From Alkalihalobacillus sp. FSL W8-0930 (lineage in GTDB: Bacteria > Bacillota > Bacilli > Bacillales > Bacillaceae_D), in assembly GCA_037965595.1 (NCBI GenBank), contig CP150183.1:2046001-2110000 (forward strand): a stretch of 64,000 nucleotides of DNA, given 5' to 3'. The notes below the pieces were generated by a model. The model worked only from the letters and a program-made list of their open reading frames with translations, was not told the origin of the DNA and searched no databases. Below, in pieces: positions 56,344 to 64,000 of this stretch (positions within the stretch are counted from its first letter, which is position 1; each line of letters opens with the position of its first letter). Made by a program: the position numbers and the translations under genes.

Positions 56344-56592
56344 TTATTTGTGGTCGACTAGCTTTACCATCATATTGGCAATAGCGTGTTGCTCTTCTTC
56401 ACTTGCTACTTTCCATAAATCAGCAAGCACACGTTCTTGATCATTCTTTGGCTCAACTTGGCCAGCTAGATATTCGCCAACCTGGTAAGCCACATCTGAT
56501 ACCACTCCATCAGACAAGCCTTTATCTTGAGCTTCGTCTAAACGAGAATTTAAAAACTCTTTCCAGTGATCCCAATTATCTACTACAGACAT
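56344..56592 (-). CDS. ymfJ: DUF3243 protein YmfJ
   Basis: 82 residues, helical, with WDHWKEFLNSRLDEAQDKGLSDGVVSDVAYQVGEYLA: the DUF3243 pattern. Same place between ymfI and ymfK as in B. subtilis, where it is annotated as a small conserved protein of unclear role. Start after AAGGGAGGA. Confidence 0.9.
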   Translation of the reverse strand: MSVVDNWDHWKEFLNSRLDEAQDKGLSDGVVSDVAYQVGEYLAGQVEPKNDQERVLADLWKVASEEEQHAIANMMVKLVDHK

Positions 56593-56670
56593 TGTTCATT
56601 CCTCCCTTAAATTGTACTGCATGATTAGGTTTTGTCATTCGTACAATTTTATGCAGGGAAAATGAAAGTC

Positions 56671-57399
56671 TTAATGCCAGGCTCCATTTATTTCAATGAT
56701 CTGCCCGTTAATATAATTTGATTGATCACTCACTAAAAACGAAACCGCATCAGCTATTTCGTCTGGCTTGCCAAGTCTTCCGGCTGGAATGTCATCTTTA
56801 ATCTGTTGTAGCTCATCTGGTTCATACCCGGACATCATGTTTGTTTCAATCGCACCAGGTGCAACCGCATTTACTTGAATGCCACTTGGAGCCACTTCTT
56901 TTGCAAGTGCTTTAACAAAGCTGTTTAATCCACCTTTAGCAGAAGAATAAGCCACCTCGTACGAAGCACCCGTCACTCCCCAGATAGAAGAAATGAGGAG
57001 TATTTTACCCGCTTTTCTTGAGATCATATGGGGCAAAAGTGCTCTTGTTAGCTTAATGGGAGATAAAAGATGAACCGTCATCACATCCATTAATTCGGGA
57101 TCTGTCAGATCTGTGACTAGCCCTTGTAATGAATGACCAGCAGTATTTACAAGTACGTCTACAGGCATGACTAACTGCTCTACAAGCTTATCTACACCAG
57201 CAGAAGAACGAAGATCACTTTGAACAAAATACACATCTGAACCACGTTGTTCACACATTTGTCGAACGTATTCTGCTTTGTCTTTATTTGAATGATAATG
57301 GATACTTAATAAAACATCTGGAGAAGCCAGTGCAACCGCTATAGCCGCACCAATTCCTCCAGTAGCTCCTGTAATTAAGATGTGTTTCTTCCCACTCAT
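56671..57399 (-). CDS. ymfI: SDR-family reductase YmfI (EF-P modification)
   Basis: 242 residues. The Rossmann motif TGATGGIGAAIA, NTAGHS, the catalytic Ser in LISSIWG and the Tyr/Lys pair in YSSAKGG are present (Tyr in VAYSSAKGG). B. subtilis YmfI reduces 5-aminopentanone on elongation factor P Lys32. Its ATG overlaps the ymfH stop by 4 bp. Confidence 0.88.
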   Translation of the reverse strand: MSGKKHILITGATGGIGAAIAVALASPDVLLSIHYHSNKDKAEYVRQMCEQRGSDVYFVQSDLRSSAGVDKLVEQLVMPVDVLVNTAGHSLQGLVTDLTDPELMDVMTVHLLSPIKLTRALLPHMISRKAGKILLISSIWGVTGASYEVAYSSAKGGLNSFVKALAKEVAPSGIQVNAVAPGAIETNMMSGYEPDELQQIKDDIPAGRLGKPDEIADAVSFLVSDQSNYINGQIIEINGAWH

Positions 57400-58682
57400 T
57401 CTTCTGGTCGTACCTGACAGACCGTAGACCTGGACAGATCAAAATGGTCACGCATAATCGTTTCAAGATCTTCTTTTGTTAAAGACTCAAGCATTGGAAC
57501 CACATCAAATAAATTCATGTCATTAAACTCATATCGCGTAAACTGAGTGGCTATAAATTCTGGTGAATTTAATGAACGCATAAACGATCCAATTTTCTTT
57601 TTAATCGCTCGGTCCATATTTGTTGAGTCAATTTCACCCGCTACAAATTCTTGGATCATGGACTTTAACGTATCAGCTAGTTTATCAGGATCCTCTGAGT
57701 CTCCTCCAACAATGGTAAAACCAAAACCACGTTCACCTGTGTAGTCATAAGAGAACGTATCATCAATTAATCCAGAATCATATAACGTTTGATAATGCTT
57801 GGAGCTTTGACCAAACATAAGATCAAGGATAACTTTAATAGCCAGCTCTCTTTTTAATAAATCATTTCCTGTGCGATCCGTTCCGGTTTCTTTAATACCA
57901 ACCAAGCATTTAGCAGCTTGAACCGGCATATGGATCACGCTTTTTTCTTTCGCTACCTGATCCGGTTCTTCTTCAAAAAAGCGTTGAATATCCTCAGGTG
58001 GTGCAAATGATTTACCAGCTTGGTTCGCTTTAATTTGCTGCATAACCTCGGTTGGTTCGACCGCACCTACAACAAATAAGAGCATATTACTCGGGTGATA
58101 AAAGGTGTGATAGCACGTGTACAGCCAGTCAGAGGTTATATGGGAAATGGATTCGATGGTACCAGCAATATCAATTCGAACAGGGTGGTTTTTATACATG
58201 TTTTCAATTACTCCGAAGTACAATCGCCAGTCTGGATTGTCATCATACATGGTAATTTCCTGATTAATGATCCCTTTTTCCTTTTCTACACTCTCAGGTG
58301 TAAAATATGGGTGCTGAACAAAATCCACTAATGTCTCAAGATTTTTTTCGACATTTGATGTACTTGAGAATAAGTAGGCAGTGCTTGTAAAGCTAGTAAA
58401 CGCATTAGCAGAAGCTCCTTGCTTACTAAACTCATGAAACACGTCTCCTTCTTCACTCTCAAACATTTTGTGCTCTAAAAAATGGGCAATTCCGTCTGGA
58501 ACTAAACGCTCTTCTGACTCATTTAACGGAACAAAGCGATTATCGATCGATCCGTACTTTGTTGTAAATGTCGCAAATGTTTTATTAAACCCTTCCTTTG
58601 GAAGGATATAAACATGAAGGCCATTTTCAAGTATTTCTTGATAAAGGGTTTCGTTTAGTTGGTTAAATGGAACTTGTTTCAT
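57396..58682 (-). CDS. ymfH: M16 peptidase YmfH
   Basis: 428 residues. The inverted zinc motif HFLEH is at residues 67-71 (IAHFLEHKMFE), with the third ligand expected in EKGIINQEITMYDD. This is the active member of the pair. A processing protease for an unknown peptide or protein. It overlaps ymfF by 20 bp and ymfI by 4 bp. Confidence 0.93.
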   Translation of the reverse strand: MKQVPFNQLNETLYQEILENGLHVYILPKEGFNKTFATFTTKYGSIDNRFVPLNESEERLVPDGIAHFLEHKMFESEEGDVFHEFSKQGASANAFTSFTSTAYLFSSTSNVEKNLETLVDFVQHPYFTPESVEKEKGIINQEITMYDDNPDWRLYFGVIENMYKNHPVRIDIAGTIESISHITSDWLYTCYHTFYHPSNMLLFVVGAVEPTEVMQQIKANQAGKSFAPPEDIQRFFEEEPDQVAKEKSVIHMPVQAAKCLVGIKETGTDRTGNDLLKRELAIKVILDLMFGQSSKHYQTLYDSGLIDDTFSYDYTGERGFGFTIVGGDSEDPDKLADTLKSMIQEFVAGEIDSTNMDRAIKKKIGSFMRSLNSPEFIATQFTRYEFNDMNLFDVVPMLESLTKEDLETIMRDHFDLSRSTVCQVRPEE

Positions 58683-59955
58683 GTTCGTCTTCTCCCTTCA
58701 AAAAGAAAATCGTATCAAGCTGACATTTGTTTGCACACGCTTGTATGTCTTCTTTTGTCACCTGTTTAATTTGCTCAATTAACGCTTCAACCGATTGTTT
58801 GGCTTGGCTTAATTGTTCACGGTAATGGAGTTCAATCTGCCCTGAAGCGGAATCAGCGGTTTCCAGAAGCTGATTAATGAGCATGGATTTTGTCTGTTCA
58901 ATCTCATCCTCCGTGAAGTCACCCTGACCCATACCTGCAAACTGTTCTTTGATAATCTCAACTGCGCGTTCGTATTTATCGAACTCAATTCCAGCCATAA
59001 CCATCAGAATCCCTTTATGACTCTCCAGTCTGGAGGCCGCATAATACGCTAAGCTTTCTTTCTCACGTACATTAATAAATAATTTGGAGTGTGCAAACCC
59101 ACCATACAACCCATTAAATACTTGCATCGCTGCGTAATCTTGATCTCCGTAAAAAGTGTGAGTACGGAATCCCATATTTAGCTTACCTTGCTTGATTTTT
59201 TGTTTTTCTGAGAGGACCTTTACTTCCTTTACAGAAGGAGTCTCAACACGAACGCTTGCCTCGTGAGGTGTAGTTTTTGGCAAAGTGAAGGCTTGATGAA
59301 TGGAGTTTGACACTTCATCCTCATCTACATCTCCTACTACATAAAGATCAATTTGATCTGATTGGAGCATCGTCTTGTAATAGGTGTATAGAGTTTCGGC
59401 TGTGATCGCTTCTACTCCTTCTATATCACCAAATGCCGGGATTGCATATGGCTCTCCCTCACACATTAATTCGGTTGCTCTCATATTTGCATAACGCATT
59501 TTATCATCATACACCGATTCAATTCGTTGTTTTAATGTTCTTTTTTCCCTCTCGACCACATCACTCATAAACGCTCCATTTTCAGTCACAGGGTTAATGA
59601 GTACATCAGCTAAAACGTCCAAGGCTTGTTGAAGTAAAGGTTCTGAGTCTTTTAAATAACGTTCATTGGCCACGTCCATAAAAAAGGTCATCACATGTTG
59701 CTCCCCACTTTTACGAACATCCCCGCTAAGTCTAGCTCCGTATAAGTCATCTAAATGCACACGAAGCTTTTGTCTTGTAGGCCATTTTTCAGTTCCGCCT
59801 TGAAGAACGTGAGGCAAAAGCGCACGCAATGAGACGGTTTCCTTTGATAAAGGCGCACGAAGCATAACCATAAACGTAGTTGTTTTAAATTTGTCCGATT
59901 TCATCACATGTACATTCATACCTTGATGTGTAAATTGCTGTTCTGATTGTTCCAT
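58663..59955 (-). CDS. ymfF: M16 peptidase-like protein YmfF, zinc site absent
   Basis: 430 residues with the M16 fold, including IEQTKSMLINQLLE in the second half. At the place of HxxEH the sequence is LLPHVLQGGTE, lacking the Glu-His pair, so it should be inactive and act as partner of YmfH, as in other M16 heterodimers. Confidence 0.92.
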   Translation of the reverse strand: MEQSEQQFTHQGMNVHVMKSDKFKTTTFMVMLRAPLSKETVSLRALLPHVLQGGTEKWPTRQKLRVHLDDLYGARLSGDVRKSGEQHVMTFFMDVANERYLKDSEPLLQQALDVLADVLINPVTENGAFMSDVVEREKRTLKQRIESVYDDKMRYANMRATELMCEGEPYAIPAFGDIEGVEAITAETLYTYYKTMLQSDQIDLYVVGDVDEDEVSNSIHQAFTLPKTTPHEASVRVETPSVKEVKVLSEKQKIKQGKLNMGFRTHTFYGDQDYAAMQVFNGLYGGFAHSKLFINVREKESLAYYAASRLESHKGILMVMAGIEFDKYERAVEIIKEQFAGMGQGDFTEDEIEQTKSMLINQLLETADSASGQIELHYREQLSQAKQSVEALIEQIKQVTKEDIQACANKCQLDTIFFLKGEDEHETSSI

Positions 59956-60096
59956 CGTTGGGACTCATTCCTTTCTATATGTCACTTCATTTAGCCACTA
60001 GCATATCATTCTAGTATACCATAATTAGGAATCATTCATGCCTCGGGACGCTTGATTTTAATTAAAATAGTAGACCATTAAGAGTTCCTCTACAAC

Positions 60097-60141
60097 AAAA
60101 ACGGCAAAATGATCCTGTTACTGAATCACTTTGCCGCTTTT
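60097..60141 (-). terminator. Terminator after ymfC
   Basis: AAAAGCGGCAAAGTGATTCAGTAA/… stem: arms 60097-60111 and 60127-60141 pair with one mismatch; T residues follow on the minus strand. Confidence 0.75.
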
Positions 60142-60160
60142 GATTTGTTATTTTTAATGA

Positions 60161-60880
60161 TTATGACATATACCTCTTCCGCAAGACATGGAACTTAAAT
60201 TTATCTGCTCGAAAATAATTTTGAGAATATAATATAGGTTGATCATTTTGATCATAATGTGTTTGGTTAAGTAGAAGTAAGGCTGATCCAGCATCCGATT
60301 CAAGTAATTCTGATACTTTTTCATGATATCCAATGGGTTCAATGTAGGTTACAGCATGCGTAATAATCTTTCCGATGTCCGTTAAAAATTGAAAAAGTGA
60401 TTTTGTTTCAAGAACGGAATGATTGCTAAGTAACTCATACGGTACCCGGTCCAAACAATACACTACGGGTACGTCATCAGCTGTACGAAGTCGTTCAATT
60501 TGAAACACTTGATCTAGTTTTGGTAATCCAAATAGCTCTTGATCCTCTTCCGTCGCTTCTAGCACGGAATCAGATAAAAAGATCGTACCAGGCTCCATGT
60601 TCGCCTTACGGATCATATCTGTTACGCTAGATAACTCTTCAATGCCTGCAGTGAGCATTGGTTTTGCATTCACAAAGGTTCCCACTCCATGTCTACGAAC
60701 GACCAATCCTTCATCTTCTAAAAGTCGTAGGGCTTCTCGTAAGGTTGCACGACTGACACCTAACTGTTTCGCTAGCTCAAATTCTGATGGAAGCTGTTTT
60801 CCTTCGTCATATTTCTCTATATCTTGCCGCAACCTGTCAATCACTTGTAAATACAGTGGTCTGTAATCTGTTTTGATCAC
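60161..60880 (-). CDS. ymfC: GntR/HutC family regulator YmfC
   Basis: 239 residues. GntR winged helix (LPSEFELAKQLGVSRATLREALRLLEDEGLVVRRHGVGTFV) and UTRA ligand domain ending FKFHVLRKRYMS. Start is the GTG at 60878-60880, right after GGGGGAGAGACT, which gives MIKTDYRPLYL in line with B. subtilis YmfC. Ligand and targets unknown. Confidence 0.92.
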   Translation of the reverse strand: MIKTDYRPLYLQVIDRLRQDIEKYDEGKQLPSEFELAKQLGVSRATLREALRLLEDEGLVVRRHGVGTFVNAKPMLTAGIEELSSVTDMIRKANMEPGTIFLSDSVLEATEEDQELFGLPKLDQVFQIERLRTADDVPVVYCLDRVPYELLSNHSVLETKSLFQFLTDIGKIITHAVTYIEPIGYHEKVSELLESDAGSALLLLNQTHYDQNDQPILYSQNYFRADKFKFHVLRKRYMS

Positions 60881-60910
60881 AGTCTCTCCCCCCATTCTCT
60901 TCTTAACAGC

Positions 60911-63295
60911 TTATGAGGAAGATGCTTCATCCTCAGGTTTTGCAGAAATTAATACTTCACGCGGTTTGCTTCCTTCATATTTTCCAACAATTCCTCGCAG
61001 CTCCATCTCATCAATTAACCTTGCTGCCCGAGTATATCCAATTCTAAATCGACGCTGAAGCATTGAAACAGAAGCGGTATTCATTTCAACTACTAAATCA
61101 ACCGCTGATAAATACAACTCATCTTGCACTTCTTCTTTTGGTGCTTCTGCTTCTTCTGTAGGTGTCATTTCTTCTTGATATTGTGCCTTTTGTTGAGAGA
61201 TGACAAAGTTTACAATTTCCTCTACCTCTTCATCCGATAAAAACGCACCTTGAATTCGAGTAGGCTTGTTTGCGCCAACCGGCAGATAGAGCATGTCTCC
61301 ACGTCCAAGTAACTTTTCGGCTCCACCGGAATCGAGAATAGTTCTTGAATCCGTTTGCGATGATACACCAAATGCGATACGAGAAGGAATGTTTGCTTTA
61401 ATTACACCCGTTATAACGTCAACAGATGGACGCTGTGTCGCTATAATCATATGAATACCTGAAGCTCTGGCCATTTGTGCCAAACGAGCAATGGAATCCT
61501 CTACATCTCCAGAGGCAACCATCATTAAGTCGGCAAGCTCATCGACAATAACTACAATGTAAGGTAAGAACGGTTGCTTAGCATCTCCAGTTTCATTTTG
61601 CTTTCTAATTAATTCGTTATAGCCTTCTAAGTTCCTTGTTCCACTATGTGAGAAAAGGTCATACCTTCTTTCCATTTCTGCAACGACTTTCTTAAGAGCC
61701 TGTGACGCTCTCTTCGGCTCAGTTACAACAGGTGTTAATAGATGTGGAATTCCATTATATACATTTAACTCAACCATTTTAGGGTCAATCATCATTAGCT
61801 TTACTTCATGAGGCTTAGCTTTCATTAAGATACTAGTAATGATTCCATTAATACATACACTTTTTCCGCTTCCCGTCGCTCCGGCTACAAGCAAATGCGG
61901 CATTTTATTAAGTGGAGCAAGGACAGGTTCACCAGAAATATCGCGCCCAAGTCCAACAGATAACACATGCTCGTCAGCCTTTGAAGCTGTTGAATCCAAA
62001 ACTTCTCTTAATGAAACGATCGCCACTTCTTTGTTTGGAACCTCTATCCCTATGGCCGACTTGCCCGGAATAGGTGCTTCAATTCGAATATCCTTTGCAG
62101 CAAGTGCTAAGGCAAGGTCGTCCGCTAAATTGACGATCTTACTCACTTTCACCCCGATGTTCGGATTTACTTCATATTTAGTAACAGCTGGCCCTAAATG
62201 TACCTTGGTCACTCGTGCTTTTACACCAAAGCTATCTAACGTTTGCTCAAGCTTCCTAGCATTTGATGTAAGTAATTGCTTTTCTTGATGCTGTCCTGGT
62301 GAAGAAGCTGCTTTTAATAGTTCGTAAGAAGGTAATATGTATGATTCGTTTGTTTCCCCTGCTGTGACAAGCGAACCTGTAGTAGATTCTTCTTCCGTAG
62401 AGTCTTCACTCTTACTTATGTCATCTTCTGCTTTTACAGGATCTTTTGTTGTCTTACGCTCAACTGGCTGTTCTTGATACGCATTTTGAGAAAAGTCCAC
62501 AATTTCAGGGATTTCAGCTTGTCCTGATTCTTCTGTCACTTCCTCAGTCACTTTACGTGACGTTCGAGTTGGACGGATTTGTTCAGGTGTAGCTTCTTGT
62601 TTCTGTTGTTCTTTTTTCTTTTCTTCTCTTTTTGCGCGTTCTTCTTTCATCTTTTCTTTAGACTGTTTACTCCACTGCATGCCTTCTTTAAATAAAGAGC
62701 TCACAAAGTCGATAAAGCCAAGATACGTTTTTCTAAATCCTTTTCCAAGTAATTCAGCAACGGAACGGCCAGTGATAAGAATAACTCCAATAATCATTAG
62801 GATTATACATAAAAATACCGTCCCACCACTTGCAAAAAGGAAATGGCTCACCGCAAAGGCAACGGCTCCAATCATTCCTCCGCCGAGCTCTCCGCCCGTT
62901 TGGTTACCACTTGCTTCAAGCCAAAAGAGGTGCCATGTATTTCGTATGACTGATGTATCAGAAAACCCACTTTGTGCTCCAAGAGATTGAAATAAACTCC
63001 AATGTCCAAGTAATGCTAGAGAAAGCACAATAATATAAAATCCTGCCATCCTCCTTGACCAAAACGCTGGCTTCGCTCGCTTAAACATGATATACAATGA
63101 AACAACAAGTAGCCCGATGGCCAAGAGAAAGAACCATTCTCCTAGAAAAAAACGAAACAAACGAACAAAAGCCTCGCCTACACTGCCTAACCTCGCCAGT
63201 GTTACTACGGCTACTACGAGTAAACTCAGGCCCACAATTTCGTAGGTCAGCTGCGACTTCCAATTAGTCTTCTTTCGTTTTTTGCGTCTTGCCAT
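60911..63295 (-). CDS. spoIIIE: DNA translocase SpoIIIE
   Basis: 794 residues. Four membrane helices in the first 180 residues, an acidic linker (about 210-330), the FtsK motor with Walker [10 protein letters not shown] and Walker [12 protein letters not shown], and the gamma winged helix ([26 protein letters not shown]). It pumps the chromosome into the forespore. Closely follows B. subtilis SpoIIIE throughout the motor. Confidence 0.97.
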   Translation of the reverse strand: MARRKKRKKTNWKSQLTYEIVGLSLLVVAVVTLARLGSVGEAFVRLFRFFLGEWFFLLAIGLLVVSLYIMFKRAKPAFWSRRMAGFYIIVLSLALLGHWSLFQSLGAQSGFSDTSVIRNTWHLFWLEASGNQTGGELGGGMIGAVAFAVSHFLFASGGTVFLCIILMIIGVILITGRSVAELLGKGFRKTYLGFIDFVSSLFKEGMQWSKQSKEKMKEERAKREEKKKEQQKQEATPEQIRPTRTSRKVTEEVTEESGQAEIPEIVDFSQNAYQEQPVERKTTKDPVKAEDDISKSEDSTEEESTTGSLVTAGETNESYILPSYELLKAASSPGQHQEKQLLTSNARKLEQTLDSFGVKARVTKVHLGPAVTKYEVNPNIGVKVSKIVNLADDLALALAAKDIRIEAPIPGKSAIGIEVPNKEVAIVSLREVLDSTASKADEHVLSVGLGRDISGEPVLAPLNKMPHLLVAGATGSGKSVCINGIITSILMKAKPHEVKLMMIDPKMVELNVYNGIPHLLTPVVTEPKRASQALKKVVAEMERRYDLFSHSGTRNLEGYNELIRKQNETGDAKQPFLPYIVVIVDELADLMMVASGDVEDSIARLAQMARASGIHMIIATQRPSVDVITGVIKANIPSRIAFGVSSQTDSRTILDSGGAEKLLGRGDMLYLPVGANKPTRIQGAFLSDEEVEEIVNFVISQQKAQYQEEMTPTEEAEAPKEEVQDELYLSAVDLVVEMNTASVSMLQRRFRIGYTRAARLIDEMELRGIVGKYEGSKPREVLISAKPEDEASSS

Positions 63296-63338
63296 AATAC
63301 GGTCACCCTTTTATTCATTCATCTAACCTCATATGAAT

Positions 63339-63358
63339 AAGCAGCCCTAAGGCTGCTT
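63339..63358 (-). terminator. Hairpin between ylzJ and spoIIIE
   Basis: AAGCAGCC / GGCTGCTT perfect 8-bp stem with a TTAG loop; only a short T content after it on the minus strand. Confidence 0.5.
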
Positions 63359-63411
63359 TTCATGTATTCGATGGCTATTATTATAGCATAATCCGTTCGA
63401 CGTACGAGCAA

Positions 63412-63633
63412 TTAAATTAGATGATTTGCGTCAATTATTGCTCCAGGTGTAAATTGATCTTGCAGATAGAGACCGACGTCACCTGCAACAAGACGAACTA
63501 CCCTATATCGTCCGTCTTGAAGTGGTTCCACAACAAGCTGCCCCCCTTGAATCGGGATGGTTTGTTGCTGAGTAAAATCCTGATTGGTTGGTGGAAAAAT
63601 CTCATCATATGGAGTCATTGTGTATAGGATCAT
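63412..63633 (-). CDS. ylzJ: YlzJ-like protein
   Basis: 73 residues, beta-rich: [15 protein letters not shown], then [19 protein letters not shown]. This is the YlzJ family, found between tepA and spoIIIE in bacilli. It overlaps the tepA stop by 4 bp. Function unknown. Confidence 0.88.
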   Translation of the reverse strand: MILYTMTPYDEIFPPTNQDFTQQQTIPIQGGQLVVEPLQDGRYRVVRLVAGDVGLYLQDQFTPGAIIDANHLI

Positions 63634-64000
63634 TGCACAATCTCTCCTTGTTTATTTTCCTCAATTAATTGATTTAGCTTTTTCATCGCCTTCCCAATAC
63701 CACCTACTTCATTGATCAGACCATATTCTACCGCATCCGTTCCAATCACATTTGTTCCAATATCTCTTGTTAAATTTCCTTTAGAAAACATAAGCTCTTT
63801 GAATTTCTCTTCAGTAATATTTGAATGTGCGGTTACAAACTTAATCACACGTTCTTGCATTTTGTCTAAGTATTCAAAGGTCTGTGGTACACCAATAACC
63901 ATTCCTGTTAAACGGATAGGATGGATCGTCATCGTCGCTGTTTCGGCTATATAAGAGAAGTTAGAAGCGGTAGCAATTGGAACACCGATGGAATGTCCTC
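63630..64000 (-). CDS. tepA: ClpP-like translocation-enhancing protein TepA, 5' end outside window
   Basis: The frame enters from the right edge; about 123 codons are visible. [23 protein letters not shown] and the downstream [29 protein letters not shown] match TepA (YmfB) of B. subtilis, a ClpP-fold protein degrading spore proteins or aiding export. The Ser in GHSIG would be the nucleophile. An internal ATG (63932) is not the true start. Confidence 0.9.
   Translation of the reverse strand, partial: GHSIGVPIATASNFSYIAETATMTIHPIRLTGMVIGVPQTFEYLDKMQERVIKFVTAHSNITEEKFKELMFSKGNLTRDIGTNVIGTDAVEYGLINEVGGIGKAMKKLNQLIEENKQGEIVQ

Overview
The window is chromosomal DNA from a spore-forming member of the Bacillaceae. 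Sporulation genes (sspN, sspP, a YjcZ-type peptide, sirA, spoVK, cotE, spoVS, spoIIIE, a Spo0E-type peptide) sit beside housekeeping genes in an order close to the Bacillus subtilis ymf-cinA-recA-rny-miaB-cotE-mutSL-hfq-spoVK-glnA and lexA-yneA-tkt-citB regions. Base composition is moderate to low in G+C and even throughout. No rRNA, tRNA, CRISPR array or intact insertion sequence was seen. The genus cannot be fixed from the sequence alone; an environmental or alkaliphilic Bacillus relative is plausible.

Layout: 1-7.5 kb holds the 5' part of a SpoVK-like AAA ATPase gene, sspN, an RND exporter and aconitase. 7.6-9.4 kb is a cluster of small genes on the plus strand (sspP, a YjcZ-like peptide, a GNAT enzyme, a YneK/DUF2621 protein, a Spo0E-like peptide). 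9.4-13.3 kb carries a heterodimeric ABC exporter and yneF. 13.3-18.1 kb is the sirA-tkt-ynzC-yneB-yneA block with divergent lexA and SOS boxes. 18.2-23.7 kb is an alpha-galactoside operon (MelA-type GH4 enzyme, binding protein, two permeases) with a divergent AraC regulator and a cre site. 23.8-26.4 kb has a PhzF-like protein, a GNAT enzyme, a YtvA-type LOV-STAS photoreceptor and a small membrane protein.

26.4-27.0 kb is gene-poor and contains a 0.27-kb repeat with terminal inverted repeats; a second, inverted copy lies at 40.75-41.03 kb. 27-32.1 kb is glnA, ynbB, hflX and spoVK, with no glnR beside glnA. 32.2-33.2 kb is a tyrosine-recombinase-fold protein whose catalytic residues are mostly replaced. 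33.3-41.5 kb is hfq, miaA, a methyltransferase, mutL, mutS, cotE and ricA. 41.5-46 kb is miaB, spoVS, ymdB and rny.

46.2-49.5 kb is the most unusual region: a four-gene set downstream of recA that appears to encode a split SbcC/Rad50-like ATPase. Walker A, a long coil and a CxxC zinc hook are in one protein; the signature motif, Walker B and H-loop are in another; a short coiled-coil protein lies between; and an SbcD-like nuclease comes first. 49.6-64 kb continues with recA, a DEAD-box helicase, cinA, pgsA, rodZ, ymfK, ymfJ, ymfI, two M16 peptidase-family genes, ymfC, spoIIIE, ylzJ and the 3' part of tepA.

Functionally the window joins DNA repair and the SOS response (lexA, yneA, yneB, recA, mutSL, the split Rad50 set) with late sporulation, RNA metabolism (rny, hfq, miaA, miaB, helicase, ricA) and envelope functions. 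Many adjacent genes overlap by 4 bp (ATGA), which suggests translational coupling.
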